From contig DICM01000039.1 of assembly GCA_002416285.1 (NCBI GenBank), positions 1 through 59,818 of the forward strand: 59,818 nt of DNA, given 5' to 3'. The stretch comes from Caryophanales bacterium UBA5026. GTDB lineage: Bacteria > Bacillota_I > Bacilli_A > RF39 > UBA660. A program made the translations under genes and the position numbers. The notes beneath the pieces were generated by a model, which saw only the letters and a program-made list of their open reading frames with translations, ran no database searches and was not told where the DNA came from. Every line of letters starts with the position of its first letter. The first letter of the stretch is position 1. Positions 1 to 8,063 of the stretch are shown piece by piece.

Positions 1-29
1 GACAAATCTTAGAATGTCATATTATTGAA

Positions 30-2354
30 TTAATACCAAGCTCTCTCTGAACCAGAACCGGCATATTCTATGCCAATACTAACATATTTTGAAAATGATT
101 CAAACGAATTATTTCCTTTCCATTTTATTTGATCTACACGATTACACCAAGGTCTCGAATAACCAGGATTAATATTATTTCCACCAGATATTTTTATTTT
201 GTCTCCTTTCTGAAGTGTTCCCTCATATGTTCCGGTTGAAGAATTAAAATAGGGAACAGGTTTATTAATAGTAAATTCTTGAACACTTCCAAAAATATTT
301 TTATCATATTCACTAGTTGATGGATTATAGTGAAAACATGTAAATACATCTTGGCCAGCTGGAATTTGAAATCTAACTGCTTCATCACTGTATGGATCTT
401 CAAACATACCAAAATTTATTCCGTGTTCTTGAACATAACCAATTTTAACATCAGTACCGTCATTAAACATGACTCTGTGGATGTTATCATACTCTTGAGA
501 ATGGAGTGCATATCTTAAATAAAACTCGTTTGGCTTAATATACCCTATTATAGCTCCATCTAATCTTCTATTTGGAGTTTGTGGAATTCCATCTTCTGGA
601 AGAACATAGGTTTTACTTTCATAAACTGGTATTGCATCATCCGTTATATTAATAAGTGTTCTTACGGTAGTTCCATCATCTAAAATACTACCATCATAGT
701 AATTATTATTTACATTATAATATTCTTGTGAAATGCCATTATACTGACCAGAAAATCCATCTTTATCTATCTCAATCCAATCTTCACCAGATGATATTTT
801 AACAGTGGCAAATTGATCAAGTGCCCAATTATCTGGAATTGGAAACCCAAGATTGCCACTAAATCCGGTTGACATATCCCCAACAAAACTACTACATGCA
901 TATCCTGCATCACATACTCTGGTACACACATTTCTTGTGCCATAAATACCTAAACGATATTTACCACGACATTTAGTCATAAATGTTGAGTATAATTTTT
1001 TGAAATAGGGAATAATATTATCTGTTATTTGGTAGTCCAATGCATCAAAATCGACTGCGAAATAAATGATAGCACCAAATTGTAAATTCAGCTCATCAGC
1101 ATATTGAGATGCTAATCCTGCATCTATTATTGCATTAGCATCTGTAAAATAAGAAATTGAATTAGCTGATCTTTGATGAATGGGAAATACACGAATACCG
1201 TTATTAAATAGTAGTTGCAATTCTGTAGTTGATAAAGCTTTGCTAATACCACCACCTATAGTACCAGATAGATATCTTCCAATATATTGATAATTATTAT
1301 CTTTTAAAACATTTATATTGGTGTTATTAATGATTGTCGCGCAATCGCAAGCGATAGCTGAACGTGCTGTATCTCCATTACTTGTAAAGAGTGATAGCCA
1401 AGTCCCTATATTGCAAATTCCTGATATTGTTAAAGCATATTTTTCCTGAAATTTTGTTACTATTGTTTGATTAATTGATCCTTCAAAATCGCCATCTCCA
1501 AAACCATTGACGTATAATCCTATTTTCATTAGTTTAGTAAAATTGCTAATTTTAGTTTTGTTATATGTTGTATTTAAATATGATGTTTCAATATTATTAT
1601 ATGGGATTGTTGGGCAACAATTTTTAGTTGTTGGTCCAAAGTTACCATTTGCTGTACTAACTGGCAAATCTTCTTCAGCTTGAATTGCATATACTAATGC
1701 TTCATTAGTTCTTCTAGAATAGATTCCATCACATGGTCTTATTCCTATATACTCTTCATAATTTCTATTTAAATATCTCTGCATGTTAATAGTATTTTGT
1801 ATTTTCTCTGATGTATCATATGAATAGAAATAATCCATAGATAGCAAGGCTTTTATAATATTTAATGTTACAATAGTAGTGGTGTCATTTAATCCAGCAT
1901 CTTGCTTTAAATTAATTATAGCAGTTCCTGTTCCACCATAAAAATTTCCAGTGGGTGTGTTTGCACCTATACTATACCCCTTGCAAATTAATGCACCTTG
2001 TATAATCCCATGTATATTTTCATATTGAGTAATTAATTTTTCTAATTTTTCTTTTTCTTTACCTGATGCATTTTCATAGCTATCATGTAACTCACTATCT
2101 TGCTCCTTTGTTCTTAGTTGAATATTACCATTTTCATGAATAAAAGAATTAAAAGCATTAGCTGTTCCATCTCCAAAATTATTAGCTATTGAACCAACAT
2201 CGAGAGTAATTTGTAAACCATGTAATAATGCGTAAATCGTTGACCATCCAGTTAATCCATTTTCTACTATCTCGGTATAATTTACATTATCTCCAAATTT
2301 GCTATTGACCCATTTTTGCACATTTAACACATATGGGTCTCCACTGTTTGCCAT
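30..2354 (-). CDS. Peptidoglycan-binding / DUF1906 (Rv2525c-like glycoside hydrolase-like) protein
   Basis: 774 aa. Three N-terminal segments look like peptidoglycan-binding repeats: about 8-70, 185-240 (beginning NMQRYLNRNYEEYIG) and 270-325. Residues about 335-545 resemble the DUF1906 TIM-barrel glycoside-hydrolase-like domain, with GRYLSGT near 359, the strand IIYFAVDFDA at 429-438 and GIYGTRNVC at 469. The C-terminal 230 residues look like beta-rich wall-associated modules and end in an aromatic tail. In this family such proteins act on, or bind to, cell wall glycan. No signal peptide is visible, so export would need a non-Sec route or lysis. The start follows AAGGAGATGATTAG. The gene stands alone and ends 29 bases from the left edge. 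The domain calls are fairly sure; the substrate is unknown. Confidence 0.75.
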   Translation of the reverse strand: MANSGDPYVLNVQKWVNSKFGDNVNYTEIVENGLTGWSTIYALLHGLQITLDVGSIANNFGDGTANAFNSFIHENGNIQLRTKEQDSELHDSYENASGKEKEKLEKLITQYENIHGIIQGALICKGYSIGANTPTGNFYGGTGTAIINLKQDAGLNDTTTIVTLNIIKALLSMDYFYSYDTSEKIQNTINMQRYLNRNYEEYIGIRPCDGIYSRRTNEALVYAIQAEEDLPVSTANGNFGPTTKNCCPTIPYNNIETSYLNTTYNKTKISNFTKLMKIGLYVNGFGDGDFEGSINQTIVTKFQEKYALTISGICNIGTWLSLFTSNGDTARSAIACDCATIINNTNINVLKDNNYQYIGRYLSGTIGGGISKALSTTELQLLFNNGIRVFPIHQRSANSISYFTDANAIIDAGLASQYADELNLQFGAIIYFAVDFDALDYQITDNIIPYFKKLYSTFMTKCRGKYRLGIYGTRNVCTRVCDAGYACSSFVGDMSTGFSGNLGFPIPDNWALDQFATVKISSGEDWIEIDKDGFSGQYNGISQEYYNVNNNYYDGSILDDGTTVRTLINITDDAIPVYESKTYVLPEDGIPQTPNRRLDGAIIGYIKPNEFYLRYALHSQEYDNIHRVMFNDGTDVKIGYVQEHGINFGMFEDPYSDEAVRFQIPAGQDVFTCFHYNPSTSEYDKNIFGSVQEFTINKPVPYFNSSTGTYEGTLQKGDKIKISGGNNINPGYSRPWCNRVDQIKWKGNNSFESFSKYVSIGIEYAGSGSERAWY

Positions 2355-2723
2355 CTAATCATCTCCTTGAATTAAATAATATATATCTTTGGCATAAATA
2401 TATATATTTTATTATAATTAGATGAATATTTTAATAAGAAATATAAGATATTGTTTTATATTTGTGCAACAAAACAATATTTTATAATATAATATATTAA
2501 ATCATTATTTACGGCATAAAGAATGATAGTTTTTTACCATCTAATTATAAACTTATGTGTATTTTTTAATACACATTTTATTATATGAAGCATTAAAAAA
2601 TTCGAATGTACTCATTCTATATGGAATACATATTATCATTTTATAATTTTAAGGGTAATATAAAATATTATTTGATTTTATATTAAATATGTTGTAGTGA
2701 TAAAAATTTTTATTAATGCATAT
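2355..2723. other. Gene-free AT-rich spacer with a perfect hairpin
   Basis: No convincing ORF. The left end must hold the minus-strand promoter of the DUF1906 gene. A perfect 9-bp inverted repeat (ATGTGTATT at 2555-2563, AATACACAT at 2568-2576) with a 4-base loop lies in the middle. It has only a short T tract on either strand, so it is a weak terminator candidate. Confidence 0.5.
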
Positions 2724-2766
2724 AAAAAAACAAGAAAATTTACAAAAGTAAAATTCTTGTTTTTTT
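2724..2766 (-). terminator. Rho-independent terminator after the 262-aa gene
   Basis: A perfect 13-bp inverted repeat: AAAAAAACAAGAA at 2724-2736 and its complement at 2754-2766, with a 17-base loop. It has U-rich tails on both strands and lies about 50 bases past the minus-strand gene that ends at 2819. Confidence 0.75.
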
Positions 2767-2818
2767 GAAGTCTCATTGTCCTAACTTATATATATTTTGC
2801 TTAATTTTACTTAGATAA

Positions 2819-3607
2819 TTATTTGCAATAATTTTCTTTTACTTGAAAATCAGTCCCGCCTATATAGATATCTTTGTTTCCTGCAGAGGTGTTGCAAGTT
2901 AATAAACTGAAACCTTTATTTCTATATATGGTTGCTTCCATATCAATTAGTATTTCACTGGATGCATTTCCATTTTTCACCTGGTATTTTAGAAAGTCAA
3001 CAACAGTATCCATTGATATCCAACTATATTTAAGCATACTGTCCAAAAAATTCATCTCATCTAAACCTGTTTTGAATAATATATCTCCAAAACAATCATA
3101 ATAAACATTATATTTATTTCCGTTATTATTTTTATATTCAAATTGCTCGGGTATTGAGCAACGATTCTGATAGTTCAAGGAGGCACTTCTTATTTGATAA
3201 TCTAGTTTTGTAGCATCCTTTATTACACTACATTCATTCCTATCAAATTTACCCTTATAATATTTAATATAGAAAGTATTAAATATAAATCCAGAATCAA
3301 TATTATATTCGATGATGGTAATATCACTTTTTTCATCATAAAAAATAGTTTTATTATTGCAAATTCCTTTTTCATATTCATTAAAAGAATCTTCTAATTC
3401 TTTTTTTATTATTGTCATACCTCGGATAGTTTTAAAACTTATATAATTTTCTTTTGATTCGTTTAAAAATGATATTTTTGGTATTTTAAAATTATTTTTA
3501 TTAGATAACTTATAATATCTTCCTCCAAAAGGAAAAAACTTTAAAAATAAGATAAAAATCAAAATTAATACAAAAACAGTTAAAACTAAAATATTTTGCT
3601 TTTTCAT
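2819..3607 (-). CDS. Membrane-anchored extracytoplasmic protein, unknown function
   Basis: 262 aa. The short basic start MKKQN is followed by a strong hydrophobic segment (about 6-26, ILVLTVFVLILIFILFLKFF), then a hydrophilic domain of about 235 residues with several cysteines. There is no lipobox, so it is probably a type II membrane protein with its bulk outside the cell. I do not recognise a family. It has its own terminator and no operon partner; the next gene upstream is divergent, about 300 bases away. The start is supported by AGGGCAGAGGAAT just upstream. Confidence 0.6.
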   Translation of the reverse strand: MKKQNILVLTVFVLILIFILFLKFFPFGGRYYKLSNKNNFKIPKISFLNESKENYISFKTIRGMTIIKKELEDSFNEYEKGICNNKTIFYDEKSDITIIEYNIDSGFIFNTFYIKYYKGKFDRNECSVIKDATKLDYQIRSASLNYQNRCSIPEQFEYKNNNGNKYNVYYDCFGDILFKTGLDEMNFLDSMLKYSWISMDTVVDFLKYQVKNGNASSEILIDMEATIYRNKGFSLLTCNTSAGNKDIYIGGTDFQVKENYCK

Positions 3608-3666
3608 ATTCCTCTGCCCTTTCTTACTTAATTATATCAAAAAAATATTTAATTACATCAAAAACA

Positions 3667-3694
3667 TTGACATTTTGTGTGCTATTTGTATAAT
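3667..3694 (+). promoter_or_regulatory. Sigma-A type promoter for the secreted-protein cassette
   Basis: TTGACA at 3667-3672, a 16-base spacer and TATAAT at 3689-3694. Both hexamers match consensus. The start point would lie near 3702, leaving a leader of about 210 bases before the first small secreted protein. Confidence 0.75.
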
Positions 3695-3759
3695 TAGGGT
3701 GTGTATAGAATAGTGCAAATAAAATAATTCTAAATTATTGTAATTTTTAGATGAATTAG

Positions 3760-3829
3760 CAGTACTTTTCATAATTATTAAATTTGATAAAATTTTTATC
3801 TTTTATTAGTAATTTAGTACTGTTTTTTT
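3760..3829 (+). terminator. Terminator or attenuator inside the leader of the small secreted protein gene
   Basis: CAGTACT (3760-3766) pairs with AGTACTG (3816-3822), directly followed by seven T residues. A second hairpin (GATAAAA and TTTTATC, about 3785-3799) sits inside. It lies between a consensus promoter and the gene at 3915, so it either makes a ~130-nt RNA or conditionally stops transcription. Confidence 0.55.
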
Positions 3830-3914
3830 AATTATAGATTAAGCAAATTACTAACAATATGCTATTACATGTGTTTATGCATTTAATAGATAAAAAAAGA
3901 TGGGAGGTGAAACA

Positions 3915-4193
3915 GTGAAGAAACTTATTTTACTATTATCCTTACTGGCTGTTATTGGTGTTTCAATTAAAATTGAACAAGTTGAAGCCAAACAGTGCAC
4001 CGCAACATATGCCGCACCACATATGTATCAAGTTTCACCAAGGAGACGAAGTTCAACTTATATTCTTCAAACTGCAGCGAGTGCTTGTAAAGGTAGCAAT
4101 ACTGAGGTGTGGTTTAGTTCTTTCAAATCGTTACCAGATAATTATGCCTATGACTATGCTAATGTCTGGGTTGATCTATATGATGTATGTTAG
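3915..4193 (+). CDS. Small secreted protein A of the ABC cassette
   Basis: 92 aa from a GTG start (3915) behind GGGAGGTGA. An in-frame ATG at 3900 lies upstream of that ribosome site and is less likely. The signal peptide is clear: KKLILLLSLLAVIGVS, then a likely cleavage after VEA near residue 22. The mature part is about 70 residues with three cysteines, one near its start, one central (SACKG) and one as the last residue. It looks beta-rich. A terminator follows, and then a second secreted-protein gene and ABC exporter genes. A bacteriocin, toxin or signalling role is possible but not shown. I do not recognise a family. Confidence 0.65.
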   Translation: MKKLILLLSLLAVIGVSIKIEQVEAKQCTATYAAPHMYQVSPRRRSSTYILQTAASACKGSNTEVWFSSFKSLPDNYAYDYANVWVDLYDVC

Positions 4194-4233
4194 ATAAGTG
4201 ATAATACATGGAAAAATGCATATTGATACTAGG

Positions 4234-4256
4234 CAACTTTAATTAAGTTGTTTTTT
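4234..4256 (+). terminator. Terminator after small secreted protein A
   Basis: CAACTT (4234-4239) pairs with AAGTTG (4245-4250) across a 5-base loop, followed by six T residues. It separates the first secreted-protein transcript from the next promoter. Confidence 0.7.
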
Positions 4257-4362
4257 ATTATCTATAAAAATATTTTAAAGTCAGGAATATTTAATTTAAA
4301 AATTGATTATTATACCATTCAAGCATTATTTTAGACATATCATGAATGTTATTCGACAATTA

Positions 4363-4391
4363 TTGACTTTGCTTATAGCAAGTATTATGAT
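4363..4391 (+). promoter_or_regulatory. Promoter for small secreted protein B and the ABC genes
   Basis: TTGACT (4363-4368), a 17-base spacer and TATGAT (4386-4391). It is 35 bases upstream of the ATG at 4426, so the leader is short. With the terminator at 4234 it makes the second part of the cassette a separate transcription unit. Confidence 0.6.
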
Positions 4392-4425
4392 TGAAATAAG
4401 GAGTATAGGATTGAAAGGAGAAAAC

Positions 4426-4812
4426 ATGAAATATTTAAAATATTTAGTTTCGATGTTAGTTGTAAGTTCAATTACCTGTATGTTAGGGGTAAAGGCTAAT
4501 AGTAGTGATCCATACGTCTTTAGACATAGTGTTCCACCATTTAACGGATCAGTTAATACATATACAAGAACAAAACAGGAAGTTGCAACACAAGAACTTC
4601 GTTATACAGAAGTAGAAAGACAACTAGATGTTGTTCTTCAAGATAAAAATGGGAACAATATGAGTCCATGGAAGACTTTGAGTACAAAGAAAGATGTTAT
4701 TTTTAATAATGATAATTCTATGCTTCCAGGAGTTGATTACAGGGTTTTTGTTGATTCAAGAATTAATTATGTGTATTATACCTACGTTACTTTTAAGTGG
4801 TGGATTCATTAA
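4426..4812 (+). CDS. Small secreted protein B of the ABC cassette
   Basis: 128 aa. The ATG at 4426 sits 5 bases after AAAGGAG. A signal peptide (MKYLKYLVSMLVVSSITCMLGVKA) is followed by a mature region of about 104 residues without cysteine. It is rich in Thr, Val, Tyr and Asn and probably all-beta (segments such as FRHSVPPFNGSVNTYTR), ending in aromatic KWWIH. Small exported beta proteins of this style, including the DUF2712 group, are often found beside ABC transporters. The likeness is only in layout and is not a family assignment. The permease gene starts 69 bases later. Confidence 0.65.
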   Translation: MKYLKYLVSMLVVSSITCMLGVKANSSDPYVFRHSVPPFNGSVNTYTRTKQEVATQELRYTEVERQLDVVLQDKNGNNMSPWKTLSTKKDVIFNNDNSMLPGVDYRVFVDSRINYVYYTYVTFKWWIH

Positions 4813-4881
4813 TAAAATATTAGTTTAATTGCAGTATAGCATTTTAAAATCCTATGCTCTCATTTTTATAAGGAGATTATT

Positions 4882-5676
4882 ATGAGTTTGTATAAAAAAA
4901 ATAAAGAGTTAATAATTATAATCAGTATTCTGTTAATTATGGTTGTAATTAATTTTTGGATTGGTGTTCAAAGTATTCCAAAAGATTATTTTGATAAAAT
5001 GAGTGGTTTTTCTTTGTGGCAATATTCATTACAATATAATTTGGGGACAGTTTTGTTATTATTATCTCCGCAATTAATTGCTATTGCTACAGTATTTCCT
5101 CTATATAGAAAATTAAAGACGGGATTTATACAAAATGTTGCTGTACGTACACAATATAAAAAATATATGAAAAAGGAAATTTTTATAAGTTATTTTAAGT
5201 CGTTGTTTGTATTACCAATGATTTCATTATTGATACTTTTAGTAGGAATTTTATTATTTGGAACGAAAGTTAATTACGAGACAACCTCATTACTTAATTT
5301 TAGTGCTAAAAATCCAATTTTATTTGTTACTTTAGTAACAATAGGATTGATTTTATATGGGATATTGAGTATTAATTTAACCCTCATTTTAGCTCGATAT
5401 ATTAATAAATTTTATTTAGTTTTAATTTCATTATTTTTAGCTATATTTTTTTGGGGATATATTGAAGGAAATTTTATTTATGCGTTTATTAGTACAATAA
5501 CTAGTGATGCAATTCATATCCGTTCCAGTTATTTTGATTTGTATTTTCCGTCACTATCTGAGATTAATTGGATTGAAATATATGGATTAGGGATTATAAG
5601 AATTTTAATTAGTACGGTATTAGTTTATGTTTTATACCATAACGAAGAGAAGGTGTTACTTGATTATGAAGAATAA
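4882..5676 (+). CDS. ABC-2-like permease subunit 1
   Basis: 264 aa with about six membrane segments (near 11-30, 55-78, 110-130, 150-175, 178-200 and 235-255). It has no ATP-binding motif. It begins 7 bases after AAGGAG and overlaps the next permease gene by 11 bases, so translation is probably coupled. With the second permease and the ATPase it would form an exporter, or a self-immunity pump, for the small secreted proteins. The substrate is inferred from neighbourhood only. Confidence 0.7.
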   Translation: MSLYKKNKELIIIISILLIMVVINFWIGVQSIPKDYFDKMSGFSLWQYSLQYNLGTVLLLLSPQLIAIATVFPLYRKLKTGFIQNVAVRTQYKKYMKKEIFISYFKSLFVLPMISLLILLVGILLFGTKVNYETTSLLNFSAKNPILFVTLVTIGLILYGILSINLTLILARYINKFYLVLISLFLAIFFWGYIEGNFIYAFISTITSDAIHIRSSYFDLYFPSLSEINWIEIYGLGIIRILISTVLVYVLYHNEEKVLLDYEE

Positions 5677-6406
5677 TTCAATTGTGAAAAATATTACAAA
5701 TAGTCCAATTGTAATTATCTTAATTAGTTTTTTCTTTCTTGGAGGAATATTATATACAACATGGAATCAGGAACCTATTACAATAAATGCATTTTTAAAT
5801 ATAATAATATCACTTAATTACTTAACTGTTTTTATCTTTCCTGTTTTTTATATTTTTACGGCTATTACTTATAAAAAAATTAATAACCCAATCTTTATTA
5901 ATCGATTTCCAACAAGAAAAAAATATTTAAAATTTGTAATTACGGTTTCTTTAAAATCACTTGCTATTGTATTTGTTTACTATATTTTAGTAATGTTGAT
6001 TTGCTTTAATATGATGGGTGTATCAGACTATACAATTGAAAAGGTATCGTTTGCAACTAATCTGTTTTTTCTAGTGAGTAAGTTAGTAAAATTATTTTTC
6101 TTTTTGATAGTACTCCAATTATTCTCAATAGCAAGTTATTTTGCATTTAAAAACAGTACTATTTCTGGAATAATGAACATTTTTATGTTTTTACTAATAT
6201 ATTTGTTAAAATATGTTGCTATTGGAAATAACTTTTTATTAAAGTCATTAAATCCTGCAGTTCATTTAACCCAATATGATATGAATTTTTCAAATTATGG
6301 AATGTATTTTTTATCGACATTAATATTTTTTATATTTTATTTTACAGTTATTATTGTAGGATTGAAATTAGTAATTAGAAAAAAAGAATTTTTAGAGAAG
6401 GAGTAA
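5666..6406 (+). CDS. ABC-2-like permease subunit 2
   Basis: 246 aa from the ATG at 5666. A GAAGGTG ribosome site lies inside the end of the preceding gene. Upstream in-frame ATGs lie within the permease 1 coding region and lack such a site. Six hydrophobic helices, the first at about 16-36 and the last at about 215-238. It resembles permease 1 in size and topology rather than in sequence. The ATPase gene follows 9 bases later. Confidence 0.7.
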   Translation: MKNNSIVKNITNSPIVIILISFFFLGGILYTTWNQEPITINAFLNIIISLNYLTVFIFPVFYIFTAITYKKINNPIFINRFPTRKKYLKFVITVSLKSLAIVFVYYILVMLICFNMMGVSDYTIEKVSFATNLFFLVSKLVKLFFFLIVLQLFSIASYFAFKNSTISGIMNIFMFLLIYLLKYVAIGNNFLLKSLNPAVHLTQYDMNFSNYGMYFLSTLIFFIFYFTVIIVGLKLVIRKKEFLEKE

Positions 6407-6415
6407 AGTGATAAT

Positions 6416-7042
6416 ATGATTGAACTTAAAAATGTTAGTAAAATTCTTGATCATCAAACGGTATTGTCCAATGTAAATTTGGTTTTAAAAAGTGGAAATA
6501 TTTATGGATTTGTTGGAAGAAATGGGAGTGGAAAATCAATGCTTTTTCGTGCCATTAGTGGACTCATCTTACCAACAGAAGGAACTATTATTATTGATGG
6601 AAAAGATTTAAAAACAAATATAAACGTTAATGAAATCGGCGTGATGATTGAAAAACCAAAATTTTTATATAATTTATCTGGTTTTGAGAATCTACAGATG
6701 TTAGCAGCAATTAATAAAAAGGTTGATGATGAACACCTTATTGAAATTCTAAAAAAATTACATTTGGAGGATGTAAAAGACAAGAAGTATGGTAAATATT
6801 CTTTAGGTATGAAACAAAAGTTAGGGATTGCCCAAGCTATTATGGAAAATCAAAAAATAATTATTTTAGATGAACCATTCAATGGATTAGATGATAGTTC
6901 TGTTGACTCATTAAGAAAATTATTATTGGAACTAAAGGACGAAGGAAAATTGGTTTTAATTGCAACTCATTTAAAAGAAGATATTGAACTACTTTGTGAT
7001 GAAGTGTTCCGAATGGATGCAGGTAAAATCGTTATAAAATAG
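6416..7042 (+). CDS. ABC transporter ATP-binding protein
   Basis: 208 aa, a compact ABC ATPase. Walker A is GFVGRNGSGKSML (about 32-44), the signature is YSLGMKQKLGIAQ (about 128-140), Walker B is IIILDEPFNGLD and the H-loop is ATHLKED. The length suits exporter ATPases of the bacitracin/lantibiotic-immunity and NosF-like type. It would drive the two permeases encoded just upstream. The RBS GAAGGAG overlaps the end of permease 2. Confidence 0.9.
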   Translation: MIELKNVSKILDHQTVLSNVNLVLKSGNIYGFVGRNGSGKSMLFRAISGLILPTEGTIIIDGKDLKTNINVNEIGVMIEKPKFLYNLSGFENLQMLAAINKKVDDEHLIEILKKLHLEDVKDKKYGKYSLGMKQKLGIAQAIMENQKIIILDEPFNGLDDSSVDSLRKLLLELKDEGKLVLIATHLKEDIELLCDEVFRMDAGKIVIK

Positions 7043-7099
7043 TGGATTCAAAAGGATAAAAATTTTAATAGATTTATTTGATTATATGGAGGGAATTTA

Positions 7100-7663
7100 A
7101 TGGATAATTTATATGAGAAATTAGTAAAAGATATTGGAAAAACAAAAAGTGAAAAATTAGCAGAAATTTTAGAATCAATTAAAGAAGATTTTGATACTGC
7201 GGAACAAGTGTTACATTGTTCACTAACAAATGAAGATTTATTGATTTTTATTACTAAAAAATATGAAAATCTGGATGAAGAATATAGCGAAGAAAATAAT
7301 AAGTCTGTAAAAAAGCATCTTGAGAATTATTTTAATTTATTAGATAAAGATATTGATGATTATTTAGGAATGACACAATTATCGACTGGAAATAGCATTC
7401 ATAATCTCGATAAAGTAGAACAACAAGAGATTATAAAAAAACGACCAACGAATACGGTTGCTAACATTATTAAGGGGATTGCATGGGCAACAATGATTTT
7501 AGGTTTTGCTGTTGGTCTTATGGTTTGTCAAAAAGACGTGACTATTTTGCTGACTATCTGGTTTGGAAGTGCAATAACAACTGTATTTACTTATGCTATA
7601 GCTGAAGTGATACAAATATTGCACGATATTAGAATTGAACTTATAAGAAATAGAAATAAATAA
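7100..7663 (+). CDS. C-terminally membrane-anchored acidic protein, unknown
   Basis: 187 aa. The first ~115 residues are charged, helical and rich in Glu, Asp and Lys. Two hydrophobic segments follow (about 121-141 and 146-168) with a basic tail (IELIRNRNK), so both ends probably lie in the cytoplasm. The gene starts 8 bases after GGAGGG and 57 bases after the ABC ATPase, so it is probably the last gene of that unit. I do not recognise a family. A regulatory or immunity role is only a guess from position. Confidence 0.55.
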   Translation: MDNLYEKLVKDIGKTKSEKLAEILESIKEDFDTAEQVLHCSLTNEDLLIFITKKYENLDEEYSEENNKSVKKHLENYFNLLDKDIDDYLGMTQLSTGNSIHNLDKVEQQEIIKKRPTNTVANIIKGIAWATMILGFAVGLMVCQKDVTILLTIWFGSAITTVFTYAIAEVIQILHDIRIELIRNRNK

Positions 7664-7765
7664 TATTTGGTGGAAGATATAGTTTGAACTGACTTTCTAT
7701 ATACAGAATCAATTAAAAAATTATCTGTTTGATGATAATAAAGTTAAAATAAATGATAGTAAATT

Positions 7766-7797
7766 AAACGTTATGATTTTAAATTATAACGTTTTTA
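7766..7797 (+). terminator. Terminator downstream of the ABC cassette
   Basis: AAACGTTAT (7766-7774) pairs with ATAACGTTT (7786-7794) across an 11-base loop, followed by TTAATT. It is about 100 bases past the 187-aa gene. Confidence 0.6.
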
Positions 7798-7824
7798 ATT
7801 GTAATTGCTCTTGATAGTAATTAT

Positions 7825-7860
7825 AGAATGATGGTTTATACCAACTATCATTCTCATTTT
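7825..7860. repeat. 12-bp inverted repeat before the recombinase cassette
   Basis: AGAATGATGGTT (7825-7836) pairs with AACTATCATTCT (7843-7854) across a 6-base loop with one G-T pair, followed by CATTTTAT. It could be a second terminator or a protein site near the end of the recombinase element. Confidence 0.45.
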
Positions 7861-7900
7861 ATAGCATTTAGTACCATATCATTAATTAGGAGGATGTGAA

Positions 7901-7993
7901 ATGACAATTACTAATTATTTTGATGATGATGGTAAGACACTACAGGATATTTTAGAACAATTTTTTATTAATTATTGTTTGAATGAGTCCTGA
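7901..7993 (+). CDS. 30-aa ORF preceding the serine recombinase
   Basis: ATG at 7901 with TAGGAGG 8 bases upstream. The product is 30 residues, acidic at its start (FDDDGKTLQDILEQFF). It lies 70 bases ahead of the recombinase gene on the same strand. The strong ribosome site is the main support. Function is unknown; a small accessory to the recombinase is possible. Confidence 0.45.
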   Translation: MTITNYFDDDGKTLQDILEQFFINYCLNES

Positions 7994-8063
7994 TGATTTA
8001 AAAGTTCATATGAAATTATGATATAATAAATAATCAATATGTGTTTTCCTAGAGGGAGGAACA

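Noticed and set aside
3915..4193. Lactococcin-972-type bacteriocin
   Set aside because: The ABC neighbours fit, but the mature sequence lacks the Gly/Trp/Ser/His-rich pattern of that family, so no such name was given.
3955..4197. 80-codon ORF overlapping the first small secreted protein in another frame
   Set aside because: No ribosome site, and the overlapping frame has a clear start site and signal peptide.
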